Assembly: GCA_963681505.1 (NCBI GenBank)
Contig: OY811973.1
Coordinates: 13,390,268 to 13,454,267 of the forward strand
DNA length: 64,000 nt
Origin: Eunapius fragilis
Lineage: Eukaryota > Porifera > Demospongiae > Spongillida > Spongillidae
Reading direction: 5' to 3'
The notes under the pieces are model-generated. The model worked only from the letters and a program-made list of their open reading frames with translations. It ran no database searches and had not been told where the DNA came from. Each line of letters starts with the position of its first letter. Position 1 is the stretch's first letter. Position numbers and translations under genes: made by a program. Below, one piece after another: positions 37,501-51,100 of the stretch.

Positions 37501-40500
37501 CCTTGTAAGGTGAGGTGTATAGTGAGGAGGTGTATAGTGAGGAGGTGTGTAGTGAGGTGTGTGTCATGTATCTACTTATAGATTCACAGATGTGGTTGGA
37601 TTCGTTCTTGCATACACTTATCACGCTATCGTATTACCATACACCTGATCTGTCACCCGGGCATGTGCGTATATACACATTACATCACATAGCGATGTTC
37701 ATACACTACACTTCCTCCCCCTTTAAAACCGAAGCGGAGGTTGTCCATTTCGTTGAGGATACCTACGAACCATGACAGGCCAAGACACCTCTGATCGGTC
37801 CAGGGTAGTGCTGGAACTGGGTAGGTATTGTTTCATGACTTCTGCTTCTGGTGCTTGAAATGGCAATATAGATACCTTTTCTGATTGGTTACATGGTGGA
37901 GCTGACATATGTATAGCTTCGGATTGTTTCCATGGTTGTGCGGGCACTTGTACAGCTTCCAATTGTTCACCACTTGAGCTTGGTATATAGGTATCTTGGT
38001 GACTCTTATTCCAATTTCCTTTCTTTTATTTCACTGCCATCTCGCAAATGATCAGCGTACCGTCGCCACTGTACCGTCGCCACTGTGCTCCTGTCCGAAT
38101 TTGCACAATGTAAGAAAGTGGTCCCGTTCTCTCCACAACAACTCCAGGTATCCACTTGTCTCCATCTAAGAAGTTCTTTGCTAGCACTTGGTTCCCCACG
38201 TAGAACTCTTGTAATTTGGAATGGACATCATGTTCCTTCTTGTGCATGGCTTGTTTGGAGCTGACTTTTCTGTTCTGGTCTGGCCTCCACAAGTCAAACC
38301 TGGTGTGTAAATGCCTTTTTACAAAAAGGTCACCTGGTGCCACATTGGTACTTGCATGCGGCGAACTTCTGTAGGTAAGTAGGAAATTGGCCAATCGATG
38401 ATGCATTGGTTTCCCCTCACTTTCACCTGCCCTCATCGCTCTTTTAAATGTTTTGAACAAAGCGTTCCACAAGTCCATTGGTAGAGGGATGGTAAGGTGT
38501 ACTATGAATGTGTTTGATGCCATTCACCTTCATGTACTCCGTGAACTCATCGGCTGTAAACTGAGGACCATTGTCCGATACAACCTGCTCAGGTAGTCCA
38601 TATGATGCCAAACAACTGTCTCAACACCTCTATTGTCTTCGCTGCGGTAGTCCCACACCTCAGGTCACTTGGATTGAGCATCGACCACCAACAGGAACGA
38701 TTTCCCCATGAATGGACCCGCGAAATCTATGTGGATTCTCTGCCATGGCTGAGCAGGCCAAATCCATGGTGCAGGGGGGCCACCGGTGCTGTATTTTTCA
38801 CAACTTGACACTGAGAACAAGCCTTAACCACATGCTCAATAGCCTGATCAAGCCCAGGCCACCAGACATAACTTCTGGCAATACTCTTCATCCGGACTAC
38901 CCCGGGATGCTCCCTATGTAACTGCAGCTTGTTAGGAACAATAACCCTAATACCCCACATTAGTACATTCCCTTGTACGGTAAGCTCATCTCTGCGAAAG
39001 GGATATGGCTTTAGACGCTCTGGAACCACATCAGGCCAACCTAACTGAACATACTGCCATACCTGGCTTAGATCCACATCACATCTAGTAGCATATCCTA
39101 ACTGATCCACCGTCACCGGGAGTGCTTCGATTTGCGCAATGTTGAAGCTCCCACTCCATAGTCCATACGAAGAGGCGTCCGCAGCCAACTTGATAGGCAG
39201 TTTGATATCATAGTGGGCCAGCACTTTTGATGAAGCCAATTCCTGCTTTGCTTGATTAAAAGCAATCTTACAGTCCATTGACCAAGACCACTTGACATTC
39301 TGTTGTAGAAGCTTGTTTAATGGATGTAGTAAGGTGGCGAGGTTCTTGATGAATTTGCCATAATAATTTGAGTAGACCCAAAGAATGACCACAACTGTTG
39401 TACATTTTGTGGGTCTGGGGCTTGAACAATAGCTTCTATCTTGCTGCTTAATGGGTGTAGTCCAGAGGCATCTTAAATACTCAGGCATCTTAAATACTCC
39501 ACAGACTGTTTCAGAAATGCACACTTGTTTTTCTTTACTCTCAACCCATAGTTATTTAGTCTTTTCAGCATTCCTCTAGTCTGAAGTGCTCCTCTGTTCT
39601 TCCCGATACCAGGATGTCATCTATGTAATATATCACCCCTGATAACCCTTGAAGGATCATGTCCATGGCCTTCTGAGACATTGCTTGAGCCGAGGCCACA
39701 CCCACACCAAGGGCAGCCGTGTATACTGGTACAATCCCAGGTGTGTGTTGATGGTTACATACTTCTTTGACTCTTCATCCAAGAGCATCTGTTGATATGC
39801 CTGCAATAGATCTAATTTGGAGAACAAGCCGTCCATTAGCCACAGTAGCAAACAGGTTCTCAGGTTTCGGCAGTGGGTATTGATCCACATCCAGTGACTG
39901 GTTCACCGTAACCTTGTAGTCTCCACACACTCCCACGGAGCCATCTGCCTTCACGATGGGAACAATTGGCGCTGCCCAGGTACTGTGAGTCACTTTGCAT
40001 ATAATACCCAAGTTCTCCAATCTTTTTAGTTCTCGCTCCACTGCCTCCTTGAGCGCAAACGGAATTGATCTTGGACGATGAAGCCTGGGTTTTGCTCTCG
40101 TCATCACCTTCAATTGAGCCTTGATATTCTGCATTGTTCCCAGTTCTTCTCTGAAAACGTCCCCATATTTCTGCAGGAGCTGTTCTGTCTTAGTGCCTGT
40201 GTCCACTGTCACTTGTCCGATTGACCTCCAGTCCAACTGGATACTACGCAACCATTCACGACCCAAGAGACTTGGTCCATGTCCCTTTACAACATAGAGT
40301 GGAAGTGTTTTCTGCTGGTCACCGTACTGGACAACCACTTGACATTCTCCCACTACAGGCATCTGTTCAGCAGTGTAAGTCTGAAGTATCAAGGAGGACT
40401 TTTAAAGTGGAGTTCCTGATAACACTTCCTTCCAATTCTTCTCCGATATCAATGAAACAGCTGCTCCTGTGTCAACTTTCATCGTGACGGTTTTACCATT

Positions 40501-42469
40501 TATCTCAACTTGAGCCTTGATAGGCTGTGAATGAGCCTTTGTTTGAATCACCCCAACAACCTCTGTTTGAATCACCCCAACAACCTCTGTCTGAATCACA
40601 CCAACAACCTCTGTCTGAATCACACCAACACCCCAACCTTCCTCCAACTGTGGCTCTTCATCTTGGTCTACTGCAACCCACTTGGTCTCCTTCTTTCTAG
40701 GAACAGGGTTTTTCCGTGCCTTAGCTTGAGACTGCTGCCACCGAGGGGTTTGACAGACATGGGATGTATGGCCTTGCTTACCACAATTAAAACACTCCAC
40801 GTCCTTCATCCTGCAGTCAGCCGTATCATGGTTCGTCCTTCCACACCCCTGACAACGCCCTCCAGTTGGTTTGGCCACCTGGTGAACAGCAACCTCTGTC
40901 TCCTTGAAATGTTGAGCATTCTTTTCAGCTGCTTCAAAACTTGGGCCAACTCTAATGCTTTAGCCAAAGTGAGGTCCGCTTCAGAGAGGAGTTGTTTCCT
41001 CGTTCCTTCGTTCCTCAGCCCACACACTAGTCATATCACGCAGCGCTTGTTCTAAGTAATCGTCAGATTTACAACGGGTCGACAGTCTCCGCAACTCAGC
41101 AACGTACTCCACGATGGATTCACCAACCGCTGATTTCTTAGGTTGAATTGGAACCTTTCCTCAATAATGAGTGGTGCCGGTTCATAATGGTTCTTAAGTA
41201 CTTTCTCAAGCTCATTCAAAGTCTTATTTCGGGGTGCCTCGGGTGCCACCAAACTTCGAAGTAACCCATAAGTCCTTGCTCCTATGGAACTCAGCAAAAC
41301 TGGCACCTTCTTATCTGCCGGTGTTCCGTTCGCCACGAAGTAGAGGTCCACTCGCTCAAGGTATGTCGAAACAGTCTCATTGTCGGGCTGAAATTCTTGT
41401 ATGCGACTTATCTGTGTCATTTTTGATCGTTCTTCTTCCCTATCTCAAATGACACACCTATCCCACCCTCGTCGCCAATATCTGTCGTGTATCTACTTAT
41501 AGATTCACAGATGTGTTTGGATTCGTTCTTGCATACACTTATCACGCTATCATATTACTACACACATGATCTGTCACCCGCGCATGTGCATATCTACACA
41601 TTACATCACATAGCAATGTTCATACACTACAGTGTGTATAGTGAGATGTGTATAGTGAGGAGGTGTGTAGTGAGGTGTTTAGTGCCATGTCTAGTACTAT
41701 GACCTTCTCTAATGTAGTTCAAACTTTACCCAACTACTGACCTCATACACCTATACATATAGTTCAATTATTTCGTCCCCAGGCCAAACCACTTTTGAAT
41801 TACGCGGATTTAAAGTTTCGATGTTTTGTAATAACAATACTTATTCTCGGGGGCGTTCCTATCCATACTCCTGTAGCAGTTTTGCAGTTGTACATAGACC
41901 CTCCCCCCCCCCCCACCCCCCTCCCCCCCCCCCCCGCACATGTGGACCACAATTGGACCACATGCGTGTATATAAGTAGAGCACTTGACGGTTGATACGG
42001 TAGTTACAGCTGGGACAAGGTAAATATCCTTGATTCAAGATTGCCAAAATATGTATTTATAGAATAAAGCGATATTGCATAGCAAGCATCTGCAATAGTT
42101 GTTAAACAGCACGCAGCACAATACCAGAGTGGCAATCTAAATTTTAAAGAGTTATTAACCAAAACACCAACTTGACGTATGCTATTTGAGTAGCACTTCT
42201 CCACATCATATATTCATCGCCTTGGGGCTTACATAACCGCTCCGTGAGTATGTTATGTCCATATTAGCCAATAAGCAGTCAACCGTTATTTATAGTTTGA
42301 AGTAAGTATTAATTAACTGTTCACTTTAATTTTAATTATCCAAATGTGTGCACACCTTTACAACCACCTGTCAACTTTATCAATGACGTTTTTATTTACT
42401 TGTTCAACCTAACATCTCATCTTATACCACACATCTTCACCATATGTGTGTGTATGTGTGTGTGAGTGA

Positions 42470-42502
<33 letters not shown>

Positions 42503-43613
42503 TGTGTGTGTTGATTGGCTTGTCTACTTTGTCAAGGTGTATCACTGATCCTCTATTCCCGCCTTTAGCCCGGGAGACGAGCTGGACTTGACCCCAAAGT
42601 CAATGGAACTTATGTTTGTGCCTAGTTACAGGAGACATACTGTTATGCAAGGTATGTGTGTAGTGATGGGGAGGGTGGGAACTGATGGGGAGGGTGGCAT
42701 CAGTGATGGGAGGGTGGAGTCAGTGATAAAGAGGGTGGGAACTGATGGGGAGGGTGGGGGCGGGTGAGAAAATTAGAGACAGTGGGGAGGGTGGGAACAT
42801 TAGAGACAGTGGGGAGGGAGGGGACAGTGATGGGAAGGGTGCTATGAGGCTGCCCCTGCATTGCTGTGGTCTGAGAATGTACACAGTTTGTTTAAACCTT
42901 CTGTTGCTTATCATACAGTACCAGTTAGAAAAATGTTTCCCACCTTAGAGTAGTTTTTCTATGGTGCTACGCTACACGTACAAAAGTTAGCAGATGACGT
43001 TATTACGCTACGGTACGACGTTATTATGCTATGGTATGCGTAGCCACATTATACGGCTCAGCGCTCATTTCTTAATGCATCTTCTATGCATAGTAACAGA
43101 GCGAATTTTGTTACTAAGTAACCATAGCTACGGTATTACGCCATGATGCTACGCTACATTAGTTAAAACAGTGCTATGTTACGGAAACATTTTTCTGACT
43201 GGTACTGTATCTGCTGTGATGCTTTGGAAGTCATTCATTCCACGTACTGTTAATGCCCACATGTATTTCAGATTGTCCGGAACTGGTGGAGCCATTCCAA
43301 GGCAGTCTGGGCCTGATATTGAGTGGCCATGTTGTCCCTGCGTTGCCCGGGGTAACCATCTCCATACAGCTCAGCGATGCTGACACTTTGGTGGCTTCCA
43401 CGGATCAGGGCGGAGCTTGGAGGGTGGGGCCTGTGCATGGAGACAAGGCACAGTCTGTGCTGGTGGTGAGTGCCGGCAGAGTGGGTGTGGTCACAGGCAC
43501 AAGTGGGTGTGGTCATTGGGAATTGGCATACAAAAGTTGATTGTAATTATTAGAAAGTAGGGCTGTTATTGCTGTTTGGGTTGTTTGCAATGGTGTTAAA
43601 ATTGGTTATGACG

Positions 43614-43692
<79 letters not shown>

Positions 43693-46600
43693 AGTGCCGA
43701 GAAGGCTGGATATGTGTTTGAGCCAATGGAAGGAGATATCTATTCCTTCAGAGCTCGCAAGCTTAGTCAGATAGTGATCAAGGTTGGTCTTACATAATAC
43801 ACACGCACACATGTGTTGACCACACCTCCCTCCCAGGTCACGACAGAGGAGGGACATTCCCTCCCGGATGTGCTCTTCTCTTTAAGTGGTGCTAACTTCA
43901 GAAGCAACAACTTCACCAACAAAGATGGAGCACTCACATACTACAACCTGGTATGAATATGTTAGCCAGGTGGTTTGATCTTAATTTGATGAACCCCACC
44001 CCTTGGTTTATATGTACCTGTTCACCTGGGAATTAGTAGTTTATACTAATTAGTACATGTACTTTGTACATAACCAGGAACTGTACGTGATCAAGCCTTA
44101 CGGACAGTTAATATGGCTAGATGAATAAATAAGATGCAGATCTGCCTGTCTGGGGTGATGCAGACTTAATTATTTTAACCCAATCAATGGCTGGTCGTAG
44201 CGAGTACATATTCTGTAATATGTCTTGTTTGTCTTGAGCCTTGTAAAGACCTTCTGTAGGCTAATGTAAAGACCTTCTGTAGGCTAATGTAAAGACCTTC
44301 TGTAGGCTAATGTGAAGACCTTCTGTAGGCTAATGTGAAGACCTTCTGTAGGCTAATGTAAAGGCCTTCTGTAGGCTAATGTAAAGACCTTCTGTAGGCT
44401 AATGTAAAGGCCTTCTGTAGGCTAATGTGAAGACCTTCTGTAGGCTAATGTAAAGACCTTCTGTAGGCTAATGTAAAGACCTTCTGTAGGCTAATGTAAA
44501 GACCTTCTGTAGGCTAATGTGAAGACCTTCTGTAGGCTAATGTAAAGGCCTTCTGTAGGCTAATGTGAAGACCACCTGTAGGCTAATTAAAGGCCTTCTG
44601 TAGGCTTATGTGAAGACCTGTAGGCTAATGTGAAAACCTTCTGTAGGCTAATGTAAAGACCTTCTGTAGGCTAATGTGAAGACCTTCTGTAGGCTTATGT
44701 GAAGACCTGTAGGCTAATGTGAAGACCTCCTGTAGGCTAATGTGAAGACCTTCTGTAGGCTAATGTAAAGGCCTTCTGTAGGCTAATGTACAGACCTTCT
44801 GTAGGCTAATGTGAAGACCTTGTAGACTAATGTGTTGATTATGTGTATTGAAAAAAAAAAACAAACAATTCGATTAATTAATCGGGCTGGTCAAAAATAA
44901 TGCTATCTCAGTTTATAGCATTTGAGTAAAAAATAAGAACTGCAAATATAATGTGCTTTTATATTCAAGATAACACAACAAATTTGGTCGCCACATTGCG
45001 CACGTATATAGAATTCCTCACTGCATTGCCAAAGGATGTATGAGTCGAGATAATAATTGCACAAAAGGTGTTAGTCGTTTGCCAAGAAAGAACCCATCTC
45101 TGCTTCATCAGGTAAGTTTTTCTTCGTCCTTTTCGACTTGCGTACGCAAATATTGAATACTGAAATAATCTCGATCACTTGTTTCAGTAAGAGATTGAGC
45201 ATGGATCTTTTTCATCCTTGGTATTCTCTACAGCTGGAGGTATGGGTCCCATAGCAACCACAGTGTACAAGAGAATAGCATCATTAATTGCTGACAAGTG
45301 ACAAGAACCCTATTCTACCACTCTTATTTGGTTGTGATGCAAACTAAGTTTTTCATTACTCCGCTCAGCAATCATGTGCCTTCGAGGAACCAGGTCATTT
45401 CATTCCCACTCACAACACCATTCTATAGCTTTGGCCTGTGCAGAGGCAAAGGTCCACTGAACAATTTTTCATTTGGCCTCGTCTTTATTATTTATTTTTT
45501 AGGTACATTTGTAAAAATAAAAATAAATCACTTGTTTCAGTGGTTACTTGTTCTACATATGACTGAGGTTGATGCAAATGCTCGTGTATTTAGCGAGCAT
45601 TTCATTCGAGAGGACTACATCCAGCGAAAGCAGTACTCCTATTTACGTGACATACAACTAAGTGGCAGCCAAGGATACATTTGTGAGATTGAGATTCCAG
45701 TTATGATTCCAAAGAACATTGCTCTTACAAGAAGTGCGTCCAAATAAAGATGATTTAATAAAGGAACCAGAGATATTATCTCTGAAGGAACACTGTTCAT
45801 GATTTAGTTAGTACAAACACTGCATGTATTACAATGCAGCATATTCCTTATAGCCTACATATATCGTCCAGTTCAGGAAACACTCGTCCCTTGGTAGTTA
45901 CTGCACGAGGGAATAATCTTTCTAACTCTTCTGCCCAATCAGATCCTGAAAGTCCACCATATAAATTGCCGATATGCTGCATGATGATATGACCTACTAC
46001 AGGCATACATGCACATGCATACGCATGTGTATGTACGTTGCATTAACAAATATGATACGGTTCACATAACACAATCTCCCGTTACCTATTGGGAATAGGA
46101 AGATGTATAGGATCCCCTCTTGTCGCCATCACACCTATCAAGGCGATGCGCAAAGTTAGTGGATTGAGGCATGCTCCAGCAAACTCAGGGTGATATCTGT
46201 GATGCACTGGAGACCCTCCACATCACTAAAAAGATGCCTTATGTGCACCAGTTCCCCACAACAGCAACACTCGCCTTCGGTCGGGAGAGCAGCGCACTTG
46301 GTATACGGACACCAAGCTGTGTTATCAACACACATACATGCAGCAAAGTCAGCTGGTAATTCTCTGTCACTATCACTCTCGCTAAAGGTGTTGGACTCAT
46401 GACTTGTTGGCTCAAAACGGTACGGTAGTAGACCCAAAGGCTCGTTGCCCTCTGTGGCCTCCACATCAGAATCGTCCATCGTGTAGTGACGTCACGCGGT
46501 CCTAAACTTTAATTTATCACGGTGTCCATATTCATCATCTTTGAGCCAATATATCTAAAGATCTGAGCATTCTGAGAAGCTACAATTTATAATTTACATA

Positions 46601-47085
46601 CAACCAGACAGATACTTCATATTTACAGAATAAAAATTACAATTTGGAAAAAAGCCCCCTTTACCTATAGCTTGGTGGTAAATCACATGTTGCTTTTGAT
46701 CACATTGACCACACATATTCACGCGTATGAATATCTTTTGAATATTGGCCACATTTATTCAAGTATGTGTATATTTTAAATATTATAACAACAGTTGCTG
46801 TTGTTATGATATAACTCCTGTAGCTTTGAAATGTATTTACAACATCTTGTTTTTTCCCATGTGGGTCATAGTTGAAGTGTGACCAAATAAGGAATTGTTA
46901 TGTGCCTGTATTGTATCACACCCCCACCCATCACCCTCCCCTCCATCTCTTCCCCAGAACCCTGGCCAATACTATGCTAAGCCTCTCCTTAGGGAATATG
47001 AGTTCTCTCCCTCTGCTAAGGTACGTGAGTAGGCTACAGTGCATGCTGTGTGTCCTAATGACGGCCACTATGTCCAGACCAGTAA

Positions 47086-47145
<60 letters not shown>

Positions 47146-47312
47146 GTGTGTATGTATATGTATGTGTATATGTGCGTGTGGCATATATGCATCTCATCTT
47201 TGTACACACACGTGTGTGTGTGTGTGTGTGTGTGCTACTGCTTTTACAGGTGATCAATTTGGAGCAAGGTGCAACTACTGAAATTACCTTTGTGGGAAAG
47301 AGGGTTGCATAC

Positions 47313-47377
<65 letters not shown>

Positions 47378-47488
47378 TGCACGTGTGTGTGACATCTTTC
47401 CTGCAAAGATTAGAATCTTGATATGCATGGATCAATATGCCAGCTATTACATGTAGCATTCATGGTTTGTGTGTGTGTGTGTGGGTGT

Positions 47489-47546
<58 letters not shown>

Positions 47547-48111
47547 ATCACATGATCCCCTCTGCTCATCCCCTAACAGTTGCACTGGGACCACTATGTC
47601 ACTGAACAGGCAGCCAGAACCTGGTGTGACAGTGGAGGTAAGTTAGCTAGGGTGGTCCTTGGCTGCTTAGAGCCTAAAGGTTTAGGGGGCAGTTACCTAG
47701 GCCTTTGGTTTAGGGGAGTCATTTACCCAGGCCTTTGGTTTAGGGGGGTCATCTACCCAGGTCTTTGGTTTAGGGGGTCATTTACCCAAGCCTTTGGTTT
47801 AGGGGGGCAGTTACCTAGGCCTTTGGTTTTGGGGGGTCATTTACCCAGGCCTAGATAGGTATTGATTAAGCTCTGGCACATTTTGATATGGGCACTGCTA
47901 TTGTCATAGTGGTTTGGATGGAGCTAGCTAATGATATCTGTTTACCCGCCCTCCCCACACATGCACATACATGTGTATGTCATACGCACACACTACCACA
48001 CGTACTACCATGTGTTAGGCAACAGGCCTGGTTGGTTCCTCCTGTGAGAAGTATATGGAGATGGCTACCTCAGACAGCCACGGGATATTCAAACTGAGAG
48101 GACTAGTAGTG

Positions 48112-48148
<37 letters not shown>

Positions 48149-51100
48149 ATACACATACACACACGTACACACACATACACAACACATACACACACATACA
48201 CACATACAAATAATCGAGCAGTTGCAAGTTAACCATTCCCCTGTATGTATTAACCATTCCCTTGTGTGTGTTAACCTTTCCCTTGTGTGTGTTAACCTCT
48301 CCCTTGTGTGTGTTAACCTTTCCCTTGTGTGTGTTAACCTTTCCCTTGTGTGTGTTAACCTTTCCCTTGTGTGTGTTAACCTTTCCCTTGTGTGCAGCCA
48401 TTGTGCAGGTTTACTATCACAGTGAAGAGGGGAGAGGGTACTGATATTGCTTCATCCATTCCTAAAAGCAAGACCCTCCAGGTTTGCATAGGGGGTGTGG
48501 TCAGTAAGATTAAGTGCAGTTGACTGGTAGTCACATGTTCATGTTTATGCACACTACCATATTTGGGTGGTGGGGATCAGATGTTGTGATGGAGCTGCCC
48601 TCTGGTCCTGCTGTTCACTATGTCCCTCTGGTCCTCCTGTTCACTATGTCCCTCTGGTCCTCCTGTTCACTATGTCCCTCTGGTCCTCCTGTTCACTATG
48701 TCCCTCTGGTCCTCCTGTTCACTATGTCCCTCTGGTCCTCCTGTTCACTATGTCCCTCTGGTCCTCCTGTTCACTATGTCCCTCTGGTCCTCCTGTTTAC
48801 TATGTCCCTCTGGTCCTCCTGTTCACTATGTCCCTCTGGTCCTCCTGTTCACTATGTCCCTCTGGTCCTCCTGTTCACTATGTCCCTGTGGTCCTCCTGT
48901 TCACTATATGTCCCTCTGGTCCTCCTGTTCACTATGTCCCTCTGGTTCTCCTGTTCACTATGTCCCTCTGGTCCTCCTGTTCACTATGTCCCTCTGGTCC
49001 TCCTGTTCACTATGTCCCTCTGGTCCTCCTGTTCACTATGTCCCTCTGGTCCTCCTGTTCACTATGTCCCTCTGGTCCTCCTGTTCACTATGTCTCTAGC
49101 TAATGGCTGGTGAGGACCTTACTGATGTCAATTTCATTGTCCTCTACAAAGCCAAGACTGTTACCATATCAGGTAGCATCGTGGCTGACTCCCAGTTCTT
49201 CAATTCCCTGAGAGTAAGCTTGCACGAATGCATGGGAGCTGTGATGGTGTGGAGGTGTGATGATGTGGAGGTGTGATGGTGTGGAAGTGTGATGATGTGG
49301 AGGTGTGATGGTGTGGAGGATTTGAAGTGGTTTAAGTAAGGTATATACAGGAATGTGTGTATGAGTGAGGGAGGTGATGGGCCTCTATCAATGGTCACTT
49401 CTCCACATATCACACTGGATGCACAATGTGCACCCAAGCATCTGAGTGGGGGGGGGGGGCATCTCCCTGTGGCCTATGGCATTCTCCCTAATAGTTAACT
49501 GTGTTACTCAACGGAATAGTGTTAACCTTGACTTGAGAGAAAGGAGGGTGGGAGGGGAGGAGGATGGCAGGGGAGAGGCGGGTGGGAGGGTGGAAAGGAA
49601 CATCTCTAGTAAACAGCCTTATGCATGCATGTATTTAATGCACCATTAACGTACCATTAGTGTAACATTAACGTACCATTAACGTACCATTAGTGTAACA
49701 TTGACATACCATTAGTGTAGCATTAGTGTAACATTAGCGTACCAGCATGTTTATTAACACCACATTAACAGCATGTAACCTACTGGCTCATGCCCACCTA
49801 TGTAATAGGAGTGTATCTCCCTAATGAAACAAAAGTGTATCTTCTTTTTTATCATGCTTGGCCCTCAAGGTGTGAGGGTGATGACGTGTGAAGGTGATGG
49901 GTCAGTGATGAGGGTATGATGATGGGAAGGTGATGAGGTGTGAGGGTGTGAATGTGTGAAGGGTTGATGAGGTGTGAAGGTGGTGATGGTACATCCTATT
50001 CCACCCGCTCCTCTACAAGGTGGTGGTGTACCCAGAGAAGCACAGTGTGACCTCACTAACCACTGTCATCCCTGATGGAGCTGGCTACTTTGACATCCCT
50101 CCACTTCCTGTTGATGCCTCGGTAAGTACACCTTAGCATACCATTTGCACTCAGTTTTGATAACCAGTTAGTTAGCAGCATGGTTTTATTTTAATTATTA
50201 ACTCTCAGCTGCACTGGCCAGTCAGATTTAGCGTATGAATTTAGAGTATTAAAAAACTTCATCCTGACCAAACATTCAAGATGAGCATGTGGTTATTATG
50301 ATAAAACACTGATTTTGAATTGTAAATTAATTAACTGATTAAGGCCTAAATACGGTTTGTTATGTAGAGGTTATTTGATCTTAAATGTGGTCACATAAAT
50401 GTTTTGTGGGGGGAAGGGGTAATCCAATCATACCTGTGTTCATGAGAGATTTCAAATTGGTATAATCTTTCTGTGGTTTGTGGTCGCATCCCCCTAAATA
50501 CCTTGGTAGCTGTAAACAATTATTTGCAGCTACAGTATTTAATCGGTTAATAGCCAGTGCCTTTAAATTTTTTTAGTATACCAAAATTATTGTATAAACA
50601 AATTGTGATGGAGTGATCTTAGGTTAATACTTCGCTGCAACTTTCAACTTGTTTTTGGCATTATTTTTGACTACTGAAGGGACCAGTTATTTTTGACTAC
50701 TGAAGGGACCAGTTATTTTTGACTACTGAAGGGACCAGTTATTTTGCAATGAGCACAAATTTTTGGAATGCTACGTTTGGTAGCAGTCGTACATAGCATG
50801 GTTAGGAACATGACTCCATTTGGAGGTACCTGTGTGGTGTACCTACATCCTTACATCCCTAACAATGGTAGATCTGAGCAGGGATGCTGTTACAGAATTA
50901 AGAGTTCCAAAATTTTTACCATACAGTAATTAAATAAATTTTATTATAGCATGGAGTGTATGTGTATGTGTATGTGTGTGTATGTGTGTGTATGTGTATG
51001 TATGTGTATGTGTATGTTTATGTGTATGTGTATGTACATGTTCAGGTGCTTCAAATATTGTACTTGGCATTTTTGTATCCTCCAGCGCAAGTACCACGTT

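Larger units (their letters stand above)
37562..41631 (-). mobile_element. Ty3/gypsy-type LTR retrotransposon, degenerate, in NOMO intron 21
   Basis: LTRs of 149 bp (37562-37710 and 41483-41631) both start TGTC and end TACA and flank a 4070-bp element. GTGTG target duplications sit at 37557-37561 and 41632-41636. I count 10 mismatches between the LTRs. A purine-rich tract (AAAGGGGGAGGAAG, minus strand) abuts the left LTR, and a primer site abuts the right one. Gag, protease, RT, RNase H remnant and integrase pieces follow in gypsy order on the minus strand but are split by frameshifts. It lies antisense to NOMO and should be removed with the intron. Confidence 0.9.

Noticed and set aside
48514-49113. 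Three overlapping repeat frames of 159-199 residues
   Set aside because: The 26-bp unit keeps all plus frames open; the region is NOMO intron 30.
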